Assembly (NCBI GenBank): GCA_029721515.1
Contig: CM056561.1
Location: 15,905,135 to 15,969,134, forward strand
Direction of reading: 5' to 3'
DNA from: Synanceia verrucosa
Lineage: Eukaryota; Chordata; Actinopteri; Perciformes; Synanceiidae
Length of the DNA stretch: 64,000 bases
In this document: in pieces, positions 1 through 12,729 of the stretch
Layout of the letters: every line of letters starts with the position of its first letter
Numbering within the stretch: the stretch's first letter is position 1
Notes under the pieces: model-generated
Database searches by the model: none
The model's input: only the letters and a program-made list of their open reading frames with translations
Told to the model about the DNA's origin: nothing
Position numbers and translations under genes: made by a program

Positions 1-1209
1 GGTAGAGGTCTGGCATTGTGGCAATCACATGCATTTCCTGGATAATGTCATTCAGATCCAGCTCTGACTCCATGAACCTGGTTTGAGGAGCGAGAAATTT
101 TGGTTAGCATTCTATGTTAGTGCATGACTGCTGTCTCTTGAATACATTTAATTTTGGTGACAGTGGGACATTTACCTGTAATTTAACTGTAAACTATAAG
201 AAATTTGGTTTCATTCACATACAGTATGCCAGCTATTAAAGTGAGATTTAATCTTCATATACAAGCAAGACAGAAAAACATTGTGAATGGTCAGTAATGG
301 GCTTACTTCTCTGGGTTGTCCGGAAACTTAATCCTCAGTTCCTGATTCTTGTATGACCTTTTCTCAAAGGTCAGAATCATTTTCTTCACTGAACTCTCAT
401 CCACAGGCTCTGCCTGTTTGATTAATACATAGGGGAAGGAGAAGTAAGGAAAGACAAAAAGAAAAAAAAAACTTTTAATTGAGGCAACTTATGCAGTTAA
501 CAACAAAGAGATATCAAGGTCATGGGTGGAACAGAACAGACAGGTGTTTCCAATGTGGGGAGTCTGAGAGCATTTCACTAGGAATAGAATGTGTTTGACC
601 TCCTGACGGCTTAAAAGCCTTTAAAGTGTTGGACAGATAATGACAGGTTAGGAAATTACAATGGTCAGACACTGTGGAACAGCGCAGCACTTTGCTCTTG
701 ACACCTGAAAAGGCTGCACTGTTGGATAATTAGACAGGATAATAGTTAGATTTCTAAAGCACCAAACATCCATTTTGGACACTTTTTCATAGTTCTAAGA
801 GCGAAGCTTTTTATTGTTTCTGCACCACAAAAACTAGGAATGATCATGGAACGTTGAACACGAGCTAATACATCATTGGCAACTGACGTGACAACAAACA
901 ACACAAAACACAGACAATAGCTTGCAATGAAACTTGTGAATGAACCAGTTAAATAAATTCACCAACAGTATCCAGAAACCGTTCATGATACAACCACCGA
1001 GCAAAAAAAAAAAAAAAAACCCGCTGCTCAGCAACTCTAACACACTGATGGCCATTTTGATTGCATTTACATGATTGTGCCATGCTACAGAGTTGGTATC
1101 GTACTTCTGTATGGCTGGAAGCACTGGGAGCACTTAACTTTGGGTTTATGTTGATTTGAGCATATGTATACATATTTATGTATGTGTACATATTACATAT
1201 TATATACAC

Positions 1210-1242
<33 letters not shown>

Positions 1243-1303
1243 CACATCTATATATGTATATACATACATCTATACACATATATAGATACATATATACATA
1301 TAC

Positions 1304-1366
<63 letters not shown>

Positions 1367-1444
1367 TACCTACATAGAATGAACCATTAAGTGAAAACTG
1401 CAGCATGATCATGTGTATAACTAAGAGCACAGCACTGCAACAAC

Positions 1445-1512
<68 letters not shown>

Positions 1513-2748
1513 CATACATACATATATAATCTACCTTGTTCTTATCACTGTTATGCAACCTGTAAAGAGACCCACCTCAGGTTCTTCTTCATCCTGGTCC
1601 ATCAGTTTCTCCAGGATCTTCTTCTTGTCCCCAGTAATCTCCTCAGTCATTTCACCCCCTCCCTCAATTCCTAAAGCTGCAGCTGCTTCCCGGTATCTGG
1701 CCAAATCCCTGGCACTCAGCGCCTTCTGCTGCTTCCCTCCTCTAGAGTCCTCATCTCCTCCCGCTGCTCCTCCATCCTCCTCCCTGGGACGCTTTGCTCC
1801 TCTATCAGGCTGTGAGATGAAGGGACATGGTAAGACTTAATGACTGCACGTAGGAATGTCATCAGTTTGGTCAAGTACTGTATATGTATACTGCGATTAG
1901 GAATAACGTTATGGAACAATATACAGTGCTTAACAAATTCTAGACCACCTAGTGCATTCATTCTGACTCTGTCTTTCTCAGTGAATTTGCTACACTTCTT
2001 CATTTTGAACAGGATTGAGGAATTACACTGAAAGAACAATTTTATAAACAAATTTGAGCCAGAGCACTGGAATTCTCTGAGAAGTCAGAAATTAATCAAG
2101 AATAACATACAACTACAACATTTTTTTCTGTCAGAAATCCAAGTAAATGACTGTAATTTGCTATCTCAAAAATGTGCTATGTGTTATTTTTTCCAGTTTT
2201 TTGGTAAAACAGTTAATTTTCTAATTTATGGATGACAATAATAATTACGTTTAGCATTTAGGATATCATTATTTTATAGAGAGGTTAATTGACATTACAA
2301 AACAATGTGGTGTACAAAGTGTACGTATTTGTCTGAACTACCAATGAATTTTTAAATGAAATGGTTTAAGTAACAGCAAGCATAAGTGAGTCAGAGTCGT
2401 AGCACCCCTGTTCACTCTATGCTGCCACATAGCTAGCAGCCGGTCCAGCTAGCACGCTAACCGCTAAACGTATTTACTGATAAATAAGACCTATATTTAA
2501 CTGCGTCTCCTGTCACGCAGTGCTACACGAAGCTAACTCAATGCAAACCATTGGTGGTTAACTTACTGACGCAAATACGCACAACAAAGTTCATAACGAG
2601 ACTAAACCAAAGCCCGCTAACAGACGTTAGTAACAGCTAGCAATGCTATTGGAAGCAAACCATAAATAAGGCTAGCTAAGTTGCCCATTAATGAGCAGAG
2701 TAGGATGTTTGACGTTACCTGATAGTTCAGGAGCTCTCCAACATCCAT
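1..2748 (-). CDS. ctnnbl1: ctnnbl1 (beta-catenin-like protein 1), N-terminal four exons, partial
   Basis: Four coding exons on the minus strand: exon 1 2719-2748, exon 2 1576-1809, exon 3 307-413, exon 4 1-77 (cut by the window edge). Each junction has GT/AG sites and the phases join (0, 0, 2), giving residues 1-149. Exon 1 reads MDVGELLNYQ. Exon 3 reads through KKMILTFEKRSYKNQELR and exon 4 gives FMESELDLNDIIQEMH. I recognise these as the vertebrate CTNNBL1 N-terminus. Exon 2 carries the basic AKRPREE signal, matching the family's nuclear localisation signal, followed by an acidic, poorly conserved stretch. CTNNBL1 is a nuclear armadillo-repeat protein of the Prp19/CDC5L spliceosomal complex that also binds the antibody-diversifying deaminase AID; the armadillo repeats lie beyond this window. 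The start is the ATG matching the family start. No break is seen. Confidence 0.96.
414..1575 (-). other. ctnnbl1 intron 2 with two microsatellite blocks
   Basis: This intron holds a TA/TACA-rich block at about 1155-1365 and a (TG)n(TA)n block at 1445-1508. Between them (1376-1444) is a short unique segment that recurs almost unchanged near 12589-12655, next to another TA array. I see no coding sequence. The long Tyr-Ile frames here are microsatellite translations. Confidence 0.85.
1576..1809 (-). CDS. ctnnbl1: ctnnbl1 coding exon 2 (NLS and acidic region)
   Basis: The exon is 234 nt (78 codons), phase 0-0, bounded by CAG at 1810-1812 and a GTGGG donor at 1571-1575. It encodes residues 11-88: the basic PDRGAKRPREE segment, a Gly/Ala/Asp-rich stretch, then an Arg/Lys/Glu-rich region ending DEEEPE. 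The basic cluster corresponds to the importin-alpha-binding signal of mammalian CTNNBL1. The middle of the exon differs greatly from the mammalian sequence, as expected for a disordered region. Confidence 0.93.
1810..2718 (-). other. ctnnbl1 intron 1
   Basis: The first intron of ctnnbl1 is AT-rich in its 3' part. Near exon 1 (about 2400-2700) it becomes richer in GCTAGC-like and CpG-containing sequence, as is common near fish promoters. At 1924-1950 the sequence cagtgcttaacaaattct followed by agaccacct resembles one terminal inverted repeat of a Tc1-like element, but I see no matching second end. Confidence 0.6.
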
Positions 2749-3000
2749 GTCTCCGGGTTGAAAGCGAAAGAATATCTCACCAAAGCTTAGAAAGTAAATT
2801 AGAGCGTACAGTTCAGCAGCAGTTAGCTATGAGGCTAACAACAAGCTTTTCCACATACACATGCTTGCCGTAAAACTTCGTGTTCACATACGTACGTGTC
2901 GTAGCAAGATACTGTCGTAAAGTGCCATAGCTGTGATTCTATTTCTGTGAAGGTACAAAAATATTTAGTCAATCTAGTTAATAACATTTTTTTCTGATAA
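2749..3000 (-). promoter_or_regulatory. ctnnbl1: Presumed 5' UTR/promoter region of ctnnbl1
   Basis: This is the sequence directly upstream of the ctnnbl1 ATG at 2748. No TATA box or strong CpG island is visible, in keeping with a housekeeping gene. The transcription start cannot be placed from sequence alone, so this is assigned only by position. Confidence 0.35.
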
Positions 3001-3006
3001 ACACAC

Positions 3007-3046
<40 letters not shown>

Positions 3047-3262
3047 GTAATATATGTTTAATAAAAGTAGAAATAATATGTTTAGTAAATATTTTAATAG
3101 TTTTTTCATCCTCCATGATTTGACACAAATCTATGTATTTTGAAATCTTATATGCACAGAGGAGCCTTAAATAGAATGTCAATCTTCAACCTTCAGTCAC
3201 TGAGTCAAGCAGGATGAACAGATGTGTCTCATGTCTCTAATGATCTCTGACAAACACACAAC

Positions 3263-3306
<44 letters not shown>

Positions 3307-3355
3307 TTATAATAATAATAAATGTAATATATGTTTAATAAATATTTTAATAGTC
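2990..3355. repeat. Tandemly duplicated segment carrying (AAT)n microsatellites
   Basis: Two similar blocks lie about 255 bp apart. Each starts with tctga(t/c)aaacacacaa, runs into an (AAT)n array (about 3008-3043 and 3263-3303), then continues aatgtaatatatgttta and a further AT-rich tail. The shared flanks on both sides of the array show a segmental duplication, not two independent microsatellites. Confidence 0.8.
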
Positions 3356-6300
3356 TGCAAAATTTTGAATGTTGGCATTGTCTGTTTCTGGGATTCAATT
3401 GTTTTTTAGGCCATTGTTTGTTGGGATATTAATTCGAAGGCTATGATACAGCAGCACAGGTGTTATTGTGTCCTATCCGTGTATTGATTGACACACAGCT
3501 CCACAGCATATTTTCATCTGTGTTCATGGTTTTTTTTTTGTTTTTGATTTTTTGCTGCCGTTGTTTAAATATATCCTTGTGTGACAGAGCATGTTGTTCT
3601 CAGTAATATAAGTAGTGATAATACAATCTTGTCTGATAGAAAATATGTTTTTCCTTCAACAAAATCCTTTCAGCTAATTTGCCAATACTGAAATAAACCT
3701 TCTTAATGATATACATAAAAATTAGACACATCTCCTTGACAGGCCTCACACATAAGATCCTGGTCTTAACGGCTCAATTTTTGCTGTATTCTTTCCAGGA
3801 GGGCTTTATATGTCAAGCTGTCTCATTGTTCCAGACAGGCAGAAAATCACCTTTTCAATGAGCATCATTGGGAAATGTATGAGTGGTGCATGGTGTAGAA
3901 GCCTCCATTGCCAGTCTCTGGCCAGTGATCTGTGACAGTAGAGCAATAGAAACAACATTTAAAGGGAAGGCTACTGCCAAGCAGTCAAGCTTGACGTCCA
4001 AGAAAACACTAGGGAAAAGCACTTGATCAAAGGCAAGAGAGAGAAATAGAGTCAAAGGGAATAAAAGGGAGCAAGAGGGGTGAAAAAGAAAGATTTATAT
4101 GGAAATCCCAAGGCTAGATACAGGGATGCAGCTACAGATGATTACAAAGCCTTGATTAGGCAAACTGGAGATGGTGACATCATAATTTTTTTGAAGATAA
4201 TTATTTGTGGGATCTGTGCGTATTAAAAAAGGGATATTGAATCAGTCGTTGACATTGAGCTGTCAAAATATGATGTGTATTTATGACACGTGTTGTGTAC
4301 CACCAGGCTTATGATTTCATGTTTAGTGTTGCTGACAGGGCAGCTGCTGCATAAAAACAATAATGATGACATGTTTACCTGATGTGTACAAGCCTGGGAG
4401 GCAGGAGATGACTAGTGAAACACTGAGTAATCCATGCATGAAATGTTTAACACATCTTTCAGGGGGGTTTTTTGTTTGTTTTTTTGTTTTTTTAAGCAAT
4501 CTTTAGGTTACATGTGTGGTAAACTAGCACACAGGAAATTCAGCATTTTTTGTATGTCCAAAGCAGAAATATAAAATATTATTCTATGTAATCATAGAGG
4601 CACAACTCAGCTAAATTACAACTTTTGCTTGATTCAAACAGACAGACTAGCTGTTTACCATGCAAAGCTAAGTTAAGCAGGTATCGGCTCCTCATCAAAA
4701 TAGAAGAAATTAAGTCTGTTTTATAAAATGCCAAACTGTTTCCTTAACTGTCCCAAATTTTGTCAGTACATGGTCAAAAATAAACATATTAAATGACAGA
4801 AAGACAGGCACAAATAAACCATAACTGAATTGACACACAAAATAATGTTGTATATTTTTATATTAACATGTCAAATAAAGTCAACCAGTAACAGGAATCA
4901 ACTCTGAATTTCCTTCCTGACTGCAGCTGCTTTGATGCCTTCATTATTGCAAATCCTTTTTGTTCTACACAATGATTAACACATTCCACAATCCCTGAAG
5001 GAGCCAAAAGCTTTTCATACACAACTGTCTGCTAAATGACATCGCCTCATCATTTCCCTGCAGAAATATTTTGTGGTGAAGCTGTATGATCATTTCCACA
5101 GAATCATACACCATTTATTTGAAACAGAACAATACAATTTCACACAAGCTGTGAGGGCTGATTGCATTAAATCACATGAGGTCAGTGTGATTATGTCGTG
5201 CTGCGCGGGGCACCATAAGTGTGTTCAAAATTCAGTGTTGCAGTGCTATTACTACATGAAAGCGAGAGAAAGAGAGATGATGAGGACCTATTGCTCTTGT
5301 CATTTCCCCTTGCTAAGTCAAGTGGCACAATCAAATAATTTTGTTTCTGAGTTATGAATCGCATCATGGCCACCTTTCCAACCGACACACAGATCAAGAT
5401 AGTGTCTAGATTTCCACAGCAGTGAAGAGCTAACACATTGTTTGGGTAAAGGGCAGCAGATTTATTCCAGGGGAAATCACAATCCACCGACTGTGGGACT
5501 GATGTACCACAGTGGTACAGACTGTGGTACTGTGGACAGCATGGATAGAGTTCAGGGCCAAACCCATTCACTGAGTGTGGAAAAGCAGTTCACTTTAAAT
5601 GAATTTAAAAGTCATTCTGAGAGCAATTTCAGAGTGGCGTCAAAGCAGTGTTAGATTTTAATGTGTTTTAGCACCGTTGTGGCTCAGGAAGTAAATTACG
5701 TTACAAGCTGTGCGATGACCTTTGGAGTGTGTGTTGACTCATCCAGGGAGTTCTCTGTGAAGCACATATCAAGGCCTGTCTCATTTTAAACCAATGACAT
5801 CATCAATGATGTCTGAAGTTGTAACACAGCTGAGAAATGCTGATTTCTGTATATAAATTAATTAAGGCTCCCTCTCCTCTAAACCACTGCAACTTTCCAG
5901 TTTTAGAACATTAATTCTGCCTTACTAATATTAACTTACACACGTGATGCATTGCTCACAAGTAAATTATATATTTTTTATTAAAAGTTACATTAAACAG
6001 GTGGTTTTGCATGCAACAAACCCTTAAAACAATTTGCTGGAAAGCTTCAATGCTTCATGAAACTTTTTGCTTTCACTATATGAAAGGTCAGTAGCCCTCC
6101 TGTTATGGAAAAGCAGGCAGGGGAAATTGGGTTTTTGTCTGGCTTAAGGACCTGAAGAACTATTTAGCAATCCACCTCAGCCTCTTAATATATTTATATA
6201 TTCCTCTTCCTCTGCTCTTCCTTGAACTTAAGTGTTAACAACTTCTCATTAGCAAGCACTCATTTGACTGTAGGTTGCATAAGAAAAATTTGCTTCTTTG

Positions 6301-7290
6301 CATTGTGCTAACACAATGCAATTGACTAATGAATAGATGGATGCATGGTAGCATTGTGCTTTCCTGATAAGAAAGAACACAGACAAGCTCAAGCCTATTT
6401 TCTGTAAATGCTTCCGAGGAAGCCAGCAAGGGTCTAATAGCTTTCCTCTCAATTGTCTGCTACACAAACCTGACACAGATAGAGACTGGAGGCTGCTGCC
6501 TGGCCTGATATAACATGGTAGAGACTCTAAAAAAGGGAGCGAGACAGAGAGAGGGTAGAAAGAGGCATGACACAGACTAGACTTAAGAGATAAATGTATG
6601 TAGGATCAGTGTAGGAGGAGAGAGGAGAGAACAAGTGAGAGAGGAAGTAAAGTGTGGCAGGGAGAGATAAAGGAGGGGAGAGCAAATTAATTTTTATCAC
6701 CATTATGAATATGATGGCTGTGGTGTTCTGTAGTGGTGGCCCACGCCTTTGGGTGATAGCGGGTAGGGGCAGCTAATAGGAGCAGAACATACACACCCCA
6801 GTTCTTTGTGGGGTGGAAATTCATCTGAAACACAGTTTAGAACAAGATGCGATACGAAAACTTTCCCATAAAAATTATACTGATGAAAGTGTTTTAGGTG
6901 GATTAGCAGCTCCTTAAAGGCATGAGTTAATGAATTAATTAAATTACTTAATCTGCTCACCCCCGAGTATTGTAAGTGTAAAATTTTACATCACACAATT
7001 ACCAAATGCAGGAAAGTTTTTCCTGAATGGTCTAAGAACAGAAAGAACTGTACTCATTTTTATCACACACAAACATCCTTTCTAAATCCCTGCATTCACT
7101 GTACATGATGTCTAACTAATGTGCATTTCCATCCTCACTGGACTTTTTCAGAGTTGATAGTTTAAATGCACCTTCTAATGTTATCAGTCAGTTGAATGAC
7201 ATTATCAGCCTCATAGATCATTTAGAAGGGACCTGCTACACCTACTCATAGGTTCAGAAGAATGTTATCATCTATTCACATGGCTGATTA
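3356..7290. other. Gene-free AT-rich intergenic sequence
   Basis: I find no coding exon, RNA gene or recognisable mobile element here. A purine-rich stretch lies at about 6520-6690, and a small near-palindrome (gtaccacagtggtac) lies at about 5504-5518. Open frames are short, low-complexity or unlike known proteins. Confidence 0.6.
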
Positions 7291-7295
7291 CCGAT

Positions 7296-7532
7296 ACAGG
7301 CCCGGGGCCTTTCTCTGTGGAGTTTGCATGTTCTCCTCATGTCTGTGTAGGTTCTCTCCAGGTACTCTGGCTTCCTCCCACCATCCAAAGACATGCATAG
7401 GGAAGGTCAACAGTCTAATCTAAATTGTTGTCTGTCTCTGTCAGGGTGCACCCTGCCTTTCCCCATATGACAGCTAAGATAGGCTCCAGCACCCTGCCAT
7501 CCTTGACAATGCATGAATGAATAATAACTGAT
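7296..7532 (+). repeat. V-SINE (DANA/mermaid-like) copy, 5'-truncated
   Basis: The copy begins within the SINE body at ggcccggggcctttctctgt. It keeps the central conserved block tggagtttgcatgttctcct, the ggcttcctcccaccatcc motif and the 3' block with gataggctccagcaccctg. It lacks the tRNA-like head and is more diverged than the copy at 15024. It ends in an aatgaatga-like tail. Confidence 0.8.
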
Positions 7533-10249
7533 ACAAACAAAAAATGATGCTGATATCTAGTGGCCATAGTAAGTAGCACAGACTTTAAAGTAAATTTGAC
7601 AATGTGGCCAAACTGTGGAGTCACAACTTCCATTTGTCGCGTAATATACCATTTACTTGAATGAGCCAGAGACCAAGGCTTGGAGGTGGGGTTAACGAAA
7701 ACACCATTGTCCTTGGTTTATGGTTCCATTAATGTAGGAGATCCCTCTTAGATCTGGATAATGCTTTTTTTTTTTAAAAATTTTTAAATTTTAAAAAGTT
7801 TTTTTTAATTTATACTTGTTTGGTACCACTGAGCAAATTTCATAAAAATAGATGGGGACCTTTCTCCAATGTTGTCCAGTTCTCTTTATACATTCACACT
7901 TTCACACAGAACACCATTGATTATGATCCACATGAAACCAAAAGTCAACATTGACCTTATATACTGTAATTTTGTTAGGTAATGTGCGCATTTCCCTCAT
8001 GCAAAATTAAGTAGTTTACAGAAAAAATGTACTTTTGAACTCAAACTACAATCTTTTCCTGAACCTAAATAAGTGTTTTTGTCTCAATCTAAAAATCCTA
8101 GAAATCTAAATGGGTGTTGAATCAATGTTTACAGGTTGGCAGTCTGCTCCTTCCCTGTCTTTAGCAGCTGCTGTAAGAGGCAAGCTTGAAAATCAAATGT
8201 GTCACTATCTCACAGTTTTAATGAATTATTCACAACACTGAAGAAATCCTTTTGGATTAGTCCCTCCATGGCTCCGTCTTGGTGCTCACACACAGGATCA
8301 AGTCCCTGAAGCTTTGCTTGTCTTGAATGACATTTACACACACACACACAGAAATTCACATGCATACACAACTGTATGGGTACACATATTCATTTGTACT
8401 CACCACTTGTTCTCATTCAGATTATCTTTATCTTCCCCTCAGTAAAATGCCTCCTCATACAGAATTCCCACAATACAGAGATCTGATAGCAGGATTAGCT
8501 GTTCAGAAAAATTTCCAGTACTCATTGGGACACTATGACATTAAATCTAAGCTTTGGGTTGAAAGATTAATTTCTGCCAATTAAAGAAATAGAAAGACAG
8601 ACTTTGCCTGAGGGTGTGTGAAGACAAACATTTTTCAATCCAACTGAGTCCAGAGACAATCCACCCAAGTCCTTCTGTAAATATGCTTGAATTATTTGAG
8701 AAATCCCCACTGCCAATGTGAGTTCTACACAAAATAAATTCATCTACAAAAGTATCAGAGCTCCAACAAGAACCAGAATGACTAATTTAGAGTGGGGAAG
8801 AATTCTGACTTTCATCAAATGTCAACTTTAAAAGAAGCAGAAAAAAAAGTTCAAAAGGACTGAGAGTTGATGATTTATTTGATCTTTCTCAGCCTTATCT
8901 AACCTGAACAAAAAAAATCAACTCAACGACCTTGCAAGGCTCAACCTTTTGTCCAAAATGGGAGATGACATCCTGCAACAAAATTCTGTGCTTTTCACCC
9001 TCTTTTACTCTCAGTGTATTAAGGGTTAATAGAAATGCGGGTTGGGCTAATGGAAACAGATGTGAAGTGTCAGAATGAACAGCTGGGAGCTTGAAGTAGA
9101 GTGGGAAAACACAGTGTTTGGGTATTTCTAATCCTCCTCCAATATGCATGGCCACAACAGGGATAAGAACCTGCACCAGATATACTGCACTGCTTGGCTC
9201 GAGGACACCTTGAGTGACAGGAAGCAGAGTGCTGGCCCCTTACCCCCTCACCCTCGAGGTTTGAGCCATCAGTAAACATGTAGCATATAAGCATGTTGAA
9301 ATATTCAACATTTGCCCTCAAGTTCTGCTACTTATCAGCTTTATTGCTATCAGAATACTACTGCACCAGCAGGTGTAAATGTGTTTCCCTGAGCAAGGGT
9401 GTGTGCATGTGCAAGATGTCGCCTTCCCAGACACCCTGAGGGAGCATGAATAGTTAATGTAAAGCAACTCCAATCCACATAAAGCCGACTCGAGACAGGA
9501 ATAAAACAAATCAAACTGCCAGCTGGTGGCTCTGATTGTAAAATACCTGGAAAAAAATGGGACACTTGTGTGTGAACAACAAGCAGGTAGAGATGTTTAC
9601 TGTCAATTTTGAAGGACGCAAAGGACACAATCTGCATTTGGGTGAGGGAAAGAGAAATCCAATTTCACTGTGTATACCGCAGTCGCATTTTAATGTCAGG
9701 CGTAAATGTACTCCAGCTGAATCATATCCAGAAGCAAACTGGATGTGATATGAATGTTAAAGGGGCTGTAACTGTTAGTGCTTAATAGCACAAAAATGTC
9801 CACGCTTTTATTTGCATGCCTGTGCTGCAATTAACGAGCTCATTTTGGTTCGTGACAGTCTGACATTGTTGTTTTGTGACATTTACAGGCCACCATAGCT
9901 CAAGGTGACAGGAGATGCATGGGGTCAGAAACTTGCGTTACAGTGCAGTGCAACCAATTACTTCTTGCAGTATATGTTTGTATCTGACAAAGCAGATCGC
10001 TTAAGGTCAAAGATTAAGTCACTCCAGGTGTAAGGAGGGTCGGCGTCCATCCGTATGTCACTGTCAGTCCATGTCATCCTCACCACAGGCAGTTGGCCTT
10101 TCTCTGTATGAGTCTGATCCCCACCGCCTGTGATGTCACATGTTGACAGAGAATCACAAACCACATCAGAATACCAAAAAGGCCAAAGCCTTTTTGTAAA
10201 AGACTGAGAGAGCGATAAAGAGAGCAGGAATGTGTCTGTGTACTGTATA
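7533..10249. other. Gene-free intergenic sequence
   Basis: No coding exon or clear repeat is seen. There is a short poly-T/AT tract near 7767-7815 and a short (CA)n run at about 8335-8350. Open frames show no recognisable domains. Confidence 0.55.
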
Positions 10250-11876
10250 CAGTCATGGAAAAAATTATTAGACCACCCTTGTTTTCTTCAATTTCTTGTT
10301 CATTCTAATATCTGGTACCACTAAACGTATAGTACAATGAACACAACAAAAAATGCAGCTGGTCACATAATACTTTATGTCCTATTTGACATTCTTAAGC
10401 TTAATTGATTCCCAGGGTATATAAGAGGCCATTTCATGTCACAAGCAGCACTGCACATGCAAAGGCCTAGAGTGGTTTCCTGCTTACATTCAAGCCGTAG
10501 CACAACTCAGAAGTTGTCAGCTCTCACATAATGCCTAAAACGAAAGAATTATGTGAAGCAACAAAGGCAGCCATCTTGGCACTGCTGGAAATTGGCATGA
10601 GTGAGAGACAGGTAGCGAAAAAACTGAAGATCTCCAAGACAGCCGTTCATTACAACAAAAAAAAACAAGCTGAACATGGCACTACCAAATTGCTACCTGG
10701 CCGTGGCAGGAAACGTCTTTCTACCCCACGAGATGACCGTGCACTCATCCGTTCCTGTGTCAGGAATCGTCGTCAGACCTCCAGGGACCTTAAAAATGAG
10801 TGGGCACTGTCGAAATGTGACTTGCTTGGCAAGGACAGTTCGAAACCGACTTGTTGAAGCTGGTTTGAAGTCACACAGAGCACGCAAGAAGCCCTTCATC
10901 AATGAAAGGCAGAGGAAGGCCCGGTTACTCTTTGCTCGAGACCACAAGGATTGGACTGTTGATGATTGGGCTAAGGTTCTCTTCAGTGATGAATCCAATT
11001 TTGAATTGATGCCCACTCCAGCCAACTTACTGGTTAGGAGGAAGCCTGGAGAAGCTTACAACCCAGACTGTCTTGCCCCTACAGTAAAACATGGGGTGGA
11101 TCAGTCATGATCTGGGGTTGTTTCAGTCTGAGTGGAACAGGGCAAATGCAATTGTGTGAAGGCCGAATGAACCAGGTCAAGTACAGGACTACCCTTGAAA
11201 ACAGTCTTCTTCCATCAGCTGGAAAACTCTTTCCTGCCTCGAATGACTGGATTTTCCAACAAGACAATGCCCCTTGCCACACGGCAAGGTCAGTTAAAGC
11301 CTGGATGGAGAACCACAACATTCGCACCATGCCTTGGCCTGCTCAATCACCAGATCTTAATCCAATTGAAAACCTGTGGAAAATCATCAAACTCAAAATG
11401 GAGAACCACAAGCCCAAAAACAAAGAAAATTTGTTTGAATTTGTCCAACAGGAATGGGCTGCTGTGACAGCAGAACAATGTCAGAAGCTGGTGGAGAGCA
11501 TGCCAAGACGCATGGCTGCAGTCATCAAAAACAATGGTTATGCAATCAAGTATTAACTCTTGTGTGTATCATGTGTTTAAAGCAAACAGAAAAGAAAACA
11601 TGGAATGCTTAAAAGTAGTGTTTTTGGCGGTACAATGCCATAGCTATTGATTAATGTAATTTTATGTATTTTATGTAAAAGCTATGTAATTTTGGTTATT
11701 ATCAAGAAAACCATGGAAAATGAATAATCCTTAGTTCTTAAATTAAACTCTCATGAGCTATTTTTGTTGTTATCATTATAATTGTCCAAACAAATGTACC
11801 TTTAGTTGAGCCAGGCATTAAAATTAACAAGAAATTGAAGAAAACAAGGGTGGTCTAATAATTTTTTCCATGACTG
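10250..11876 (+). mobile_element. Tc1-type DNA transposon with intact terminal inverted repeats
   Basis: The element is 1,627 bp and is flanked on both sides by the TA target dinucleotide (10248-10249 and 11877-11878). The left end starts cagtcatggaaaaaattatt. The right end is its exact inverted complement over about 51 bp, with weaker matching for a further 30 bp or so. It encloses one transposase-like coding region (10531-11556) carrying a DD34E signature. Perfect termini with an inactivated ORF suggest a fairly recent copy, possibly mobilised in trans. There are no introns, as expected for this superfamily. Confidence 0.95.
10531..11556 (+). pseudogene. Tc1-like transposase, broken by two frameshifts
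   Basis: The reading frame starts MPKTKELCEATK at 10531 and ends NNGYAIKY before the stop at 11554-11556. The N-terminal part has the helix-turn-helix segment (ERQVAKKLKISKTAVHYN) and a GRGRKRL GRPR-like linker. The catalytic acidic residues are visible in LFSDESNFE (about 10980), FQQDNAPCH (about 11260) and SPDLNPIENLW (about 11350), with 34 residues between the second and third: DD34E. The frame shifts once at about 10785-10820 and again at about 11085-11105, where a G appears missing in the Gly-rich stretch before VMIWGC. A complete transposase cannot be made from this copy. Apart from the two shifts, the sequence has few other visible lesions. Confidence 0.93.
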
Positions 11877-12588
11877 TATGTTAGCCTCATATTCCTGCTC
11901 TGTAAAAATTACTTAAGCTTGGCAAGGACTCTTATTTTGTAGCAAGAATTATCAACCCTCATCCAGGGTATTTTTTGTGAAACTATACTGCTACTCATTC
12001 TCTTGACTTCAAATGACCTCTTTCAGGGAATAATCAGAAAGTCTCCTGATAAAAAAAAACTTTGCCAGAGTCTGCAGTAGAGTGAGTTGATGGAAACTCA
12101 AAATGAGGTTGGTAAGCTTTGATAGTAAATACAAATCTCTTATGAACCTTGTCATTTTTTGCAGTACGTGTCTATTATCCTTTAGCGCCTGGCAACGCGA
12201 GTGTGTGCCTGCGTGTAGGGGAGTAAAGGAGATATAAGATAAAAGGCCAGTATTGACTACAGTGGCTGGCCTGCATGGCTCTGTGGTTTCTGAAGGGTGT
12301 CTTGGCCTCTCATGCAAATGAGCTTGCATCTTATCAGCTCTTCATGACACACAAGTCCAAATAATGAATGCTGGCCACAGTGGTCGGGTGCGCTTGCTTT
12401 GGTCTGTCAAGCACATTGAGACCTCCGGAATATGCACTAAGCCAGAGTTGCAATGAGAGCCAGGCTTAATGAAGTGTGTGTACCCTCAGCTGAAGAGATG
12501 TAATCTTTGTGCATACAGATTCAGCATATATCAACAGTATTTTTCAGTAGTGTCACAGACTTTCATTTTCTAGTCTGGTGTAAATTTA
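11877..12588. other. Gene-free intergenic sequence
   Basis: No coding exon or clear repeat is recognised between the Tc1 element and the microsatellite-associated repeat at 12589. Confidence 0.55.
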
Positions 12589-12654
12589 ATGAACCATTAA
12601 GTGAAAACTGCAGCATGATCATGTGTATAGCTAAGAGCACAGCACAGCAACAAC

Positions 12655-12726
<72 letters not shown>
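12589..12726. repeat. Microsatellite-associated repeat ending in a long (TA)n array
   Basis: A segment of about 67 bp (aatgaaccattaagtgaaaa through caacaactgtgtg) is followed by about 33 TA units. The same segment, with three or four differences, stands at 1376-1444 in ctnnbl1 intron 2, also directly before a (TG)n(TA)n array. The shared flank plus array indicates one dispersed repeat family that carries its microsatellite with it. Confidence 0.8.

Positions 12727-12729
<3 letters not shown>

Noticed and set aside
1156..1523. Open frames rich in Tyr-Ile or His-Thr on both strands
   Set aside because: They are translations of TA and TG/CA microsatellites; the same applies to frames at 12507-12827, 26280-26663 and 47353-47687.
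1716..2051. 111-codon minus-strand frame overlapping ctnnbl1 exon 2
   Set aside because: It reads a different frame through exon 2 and continues into intron 1; the spliced exon 2 frame matches CTNNBL1 and is the real one.
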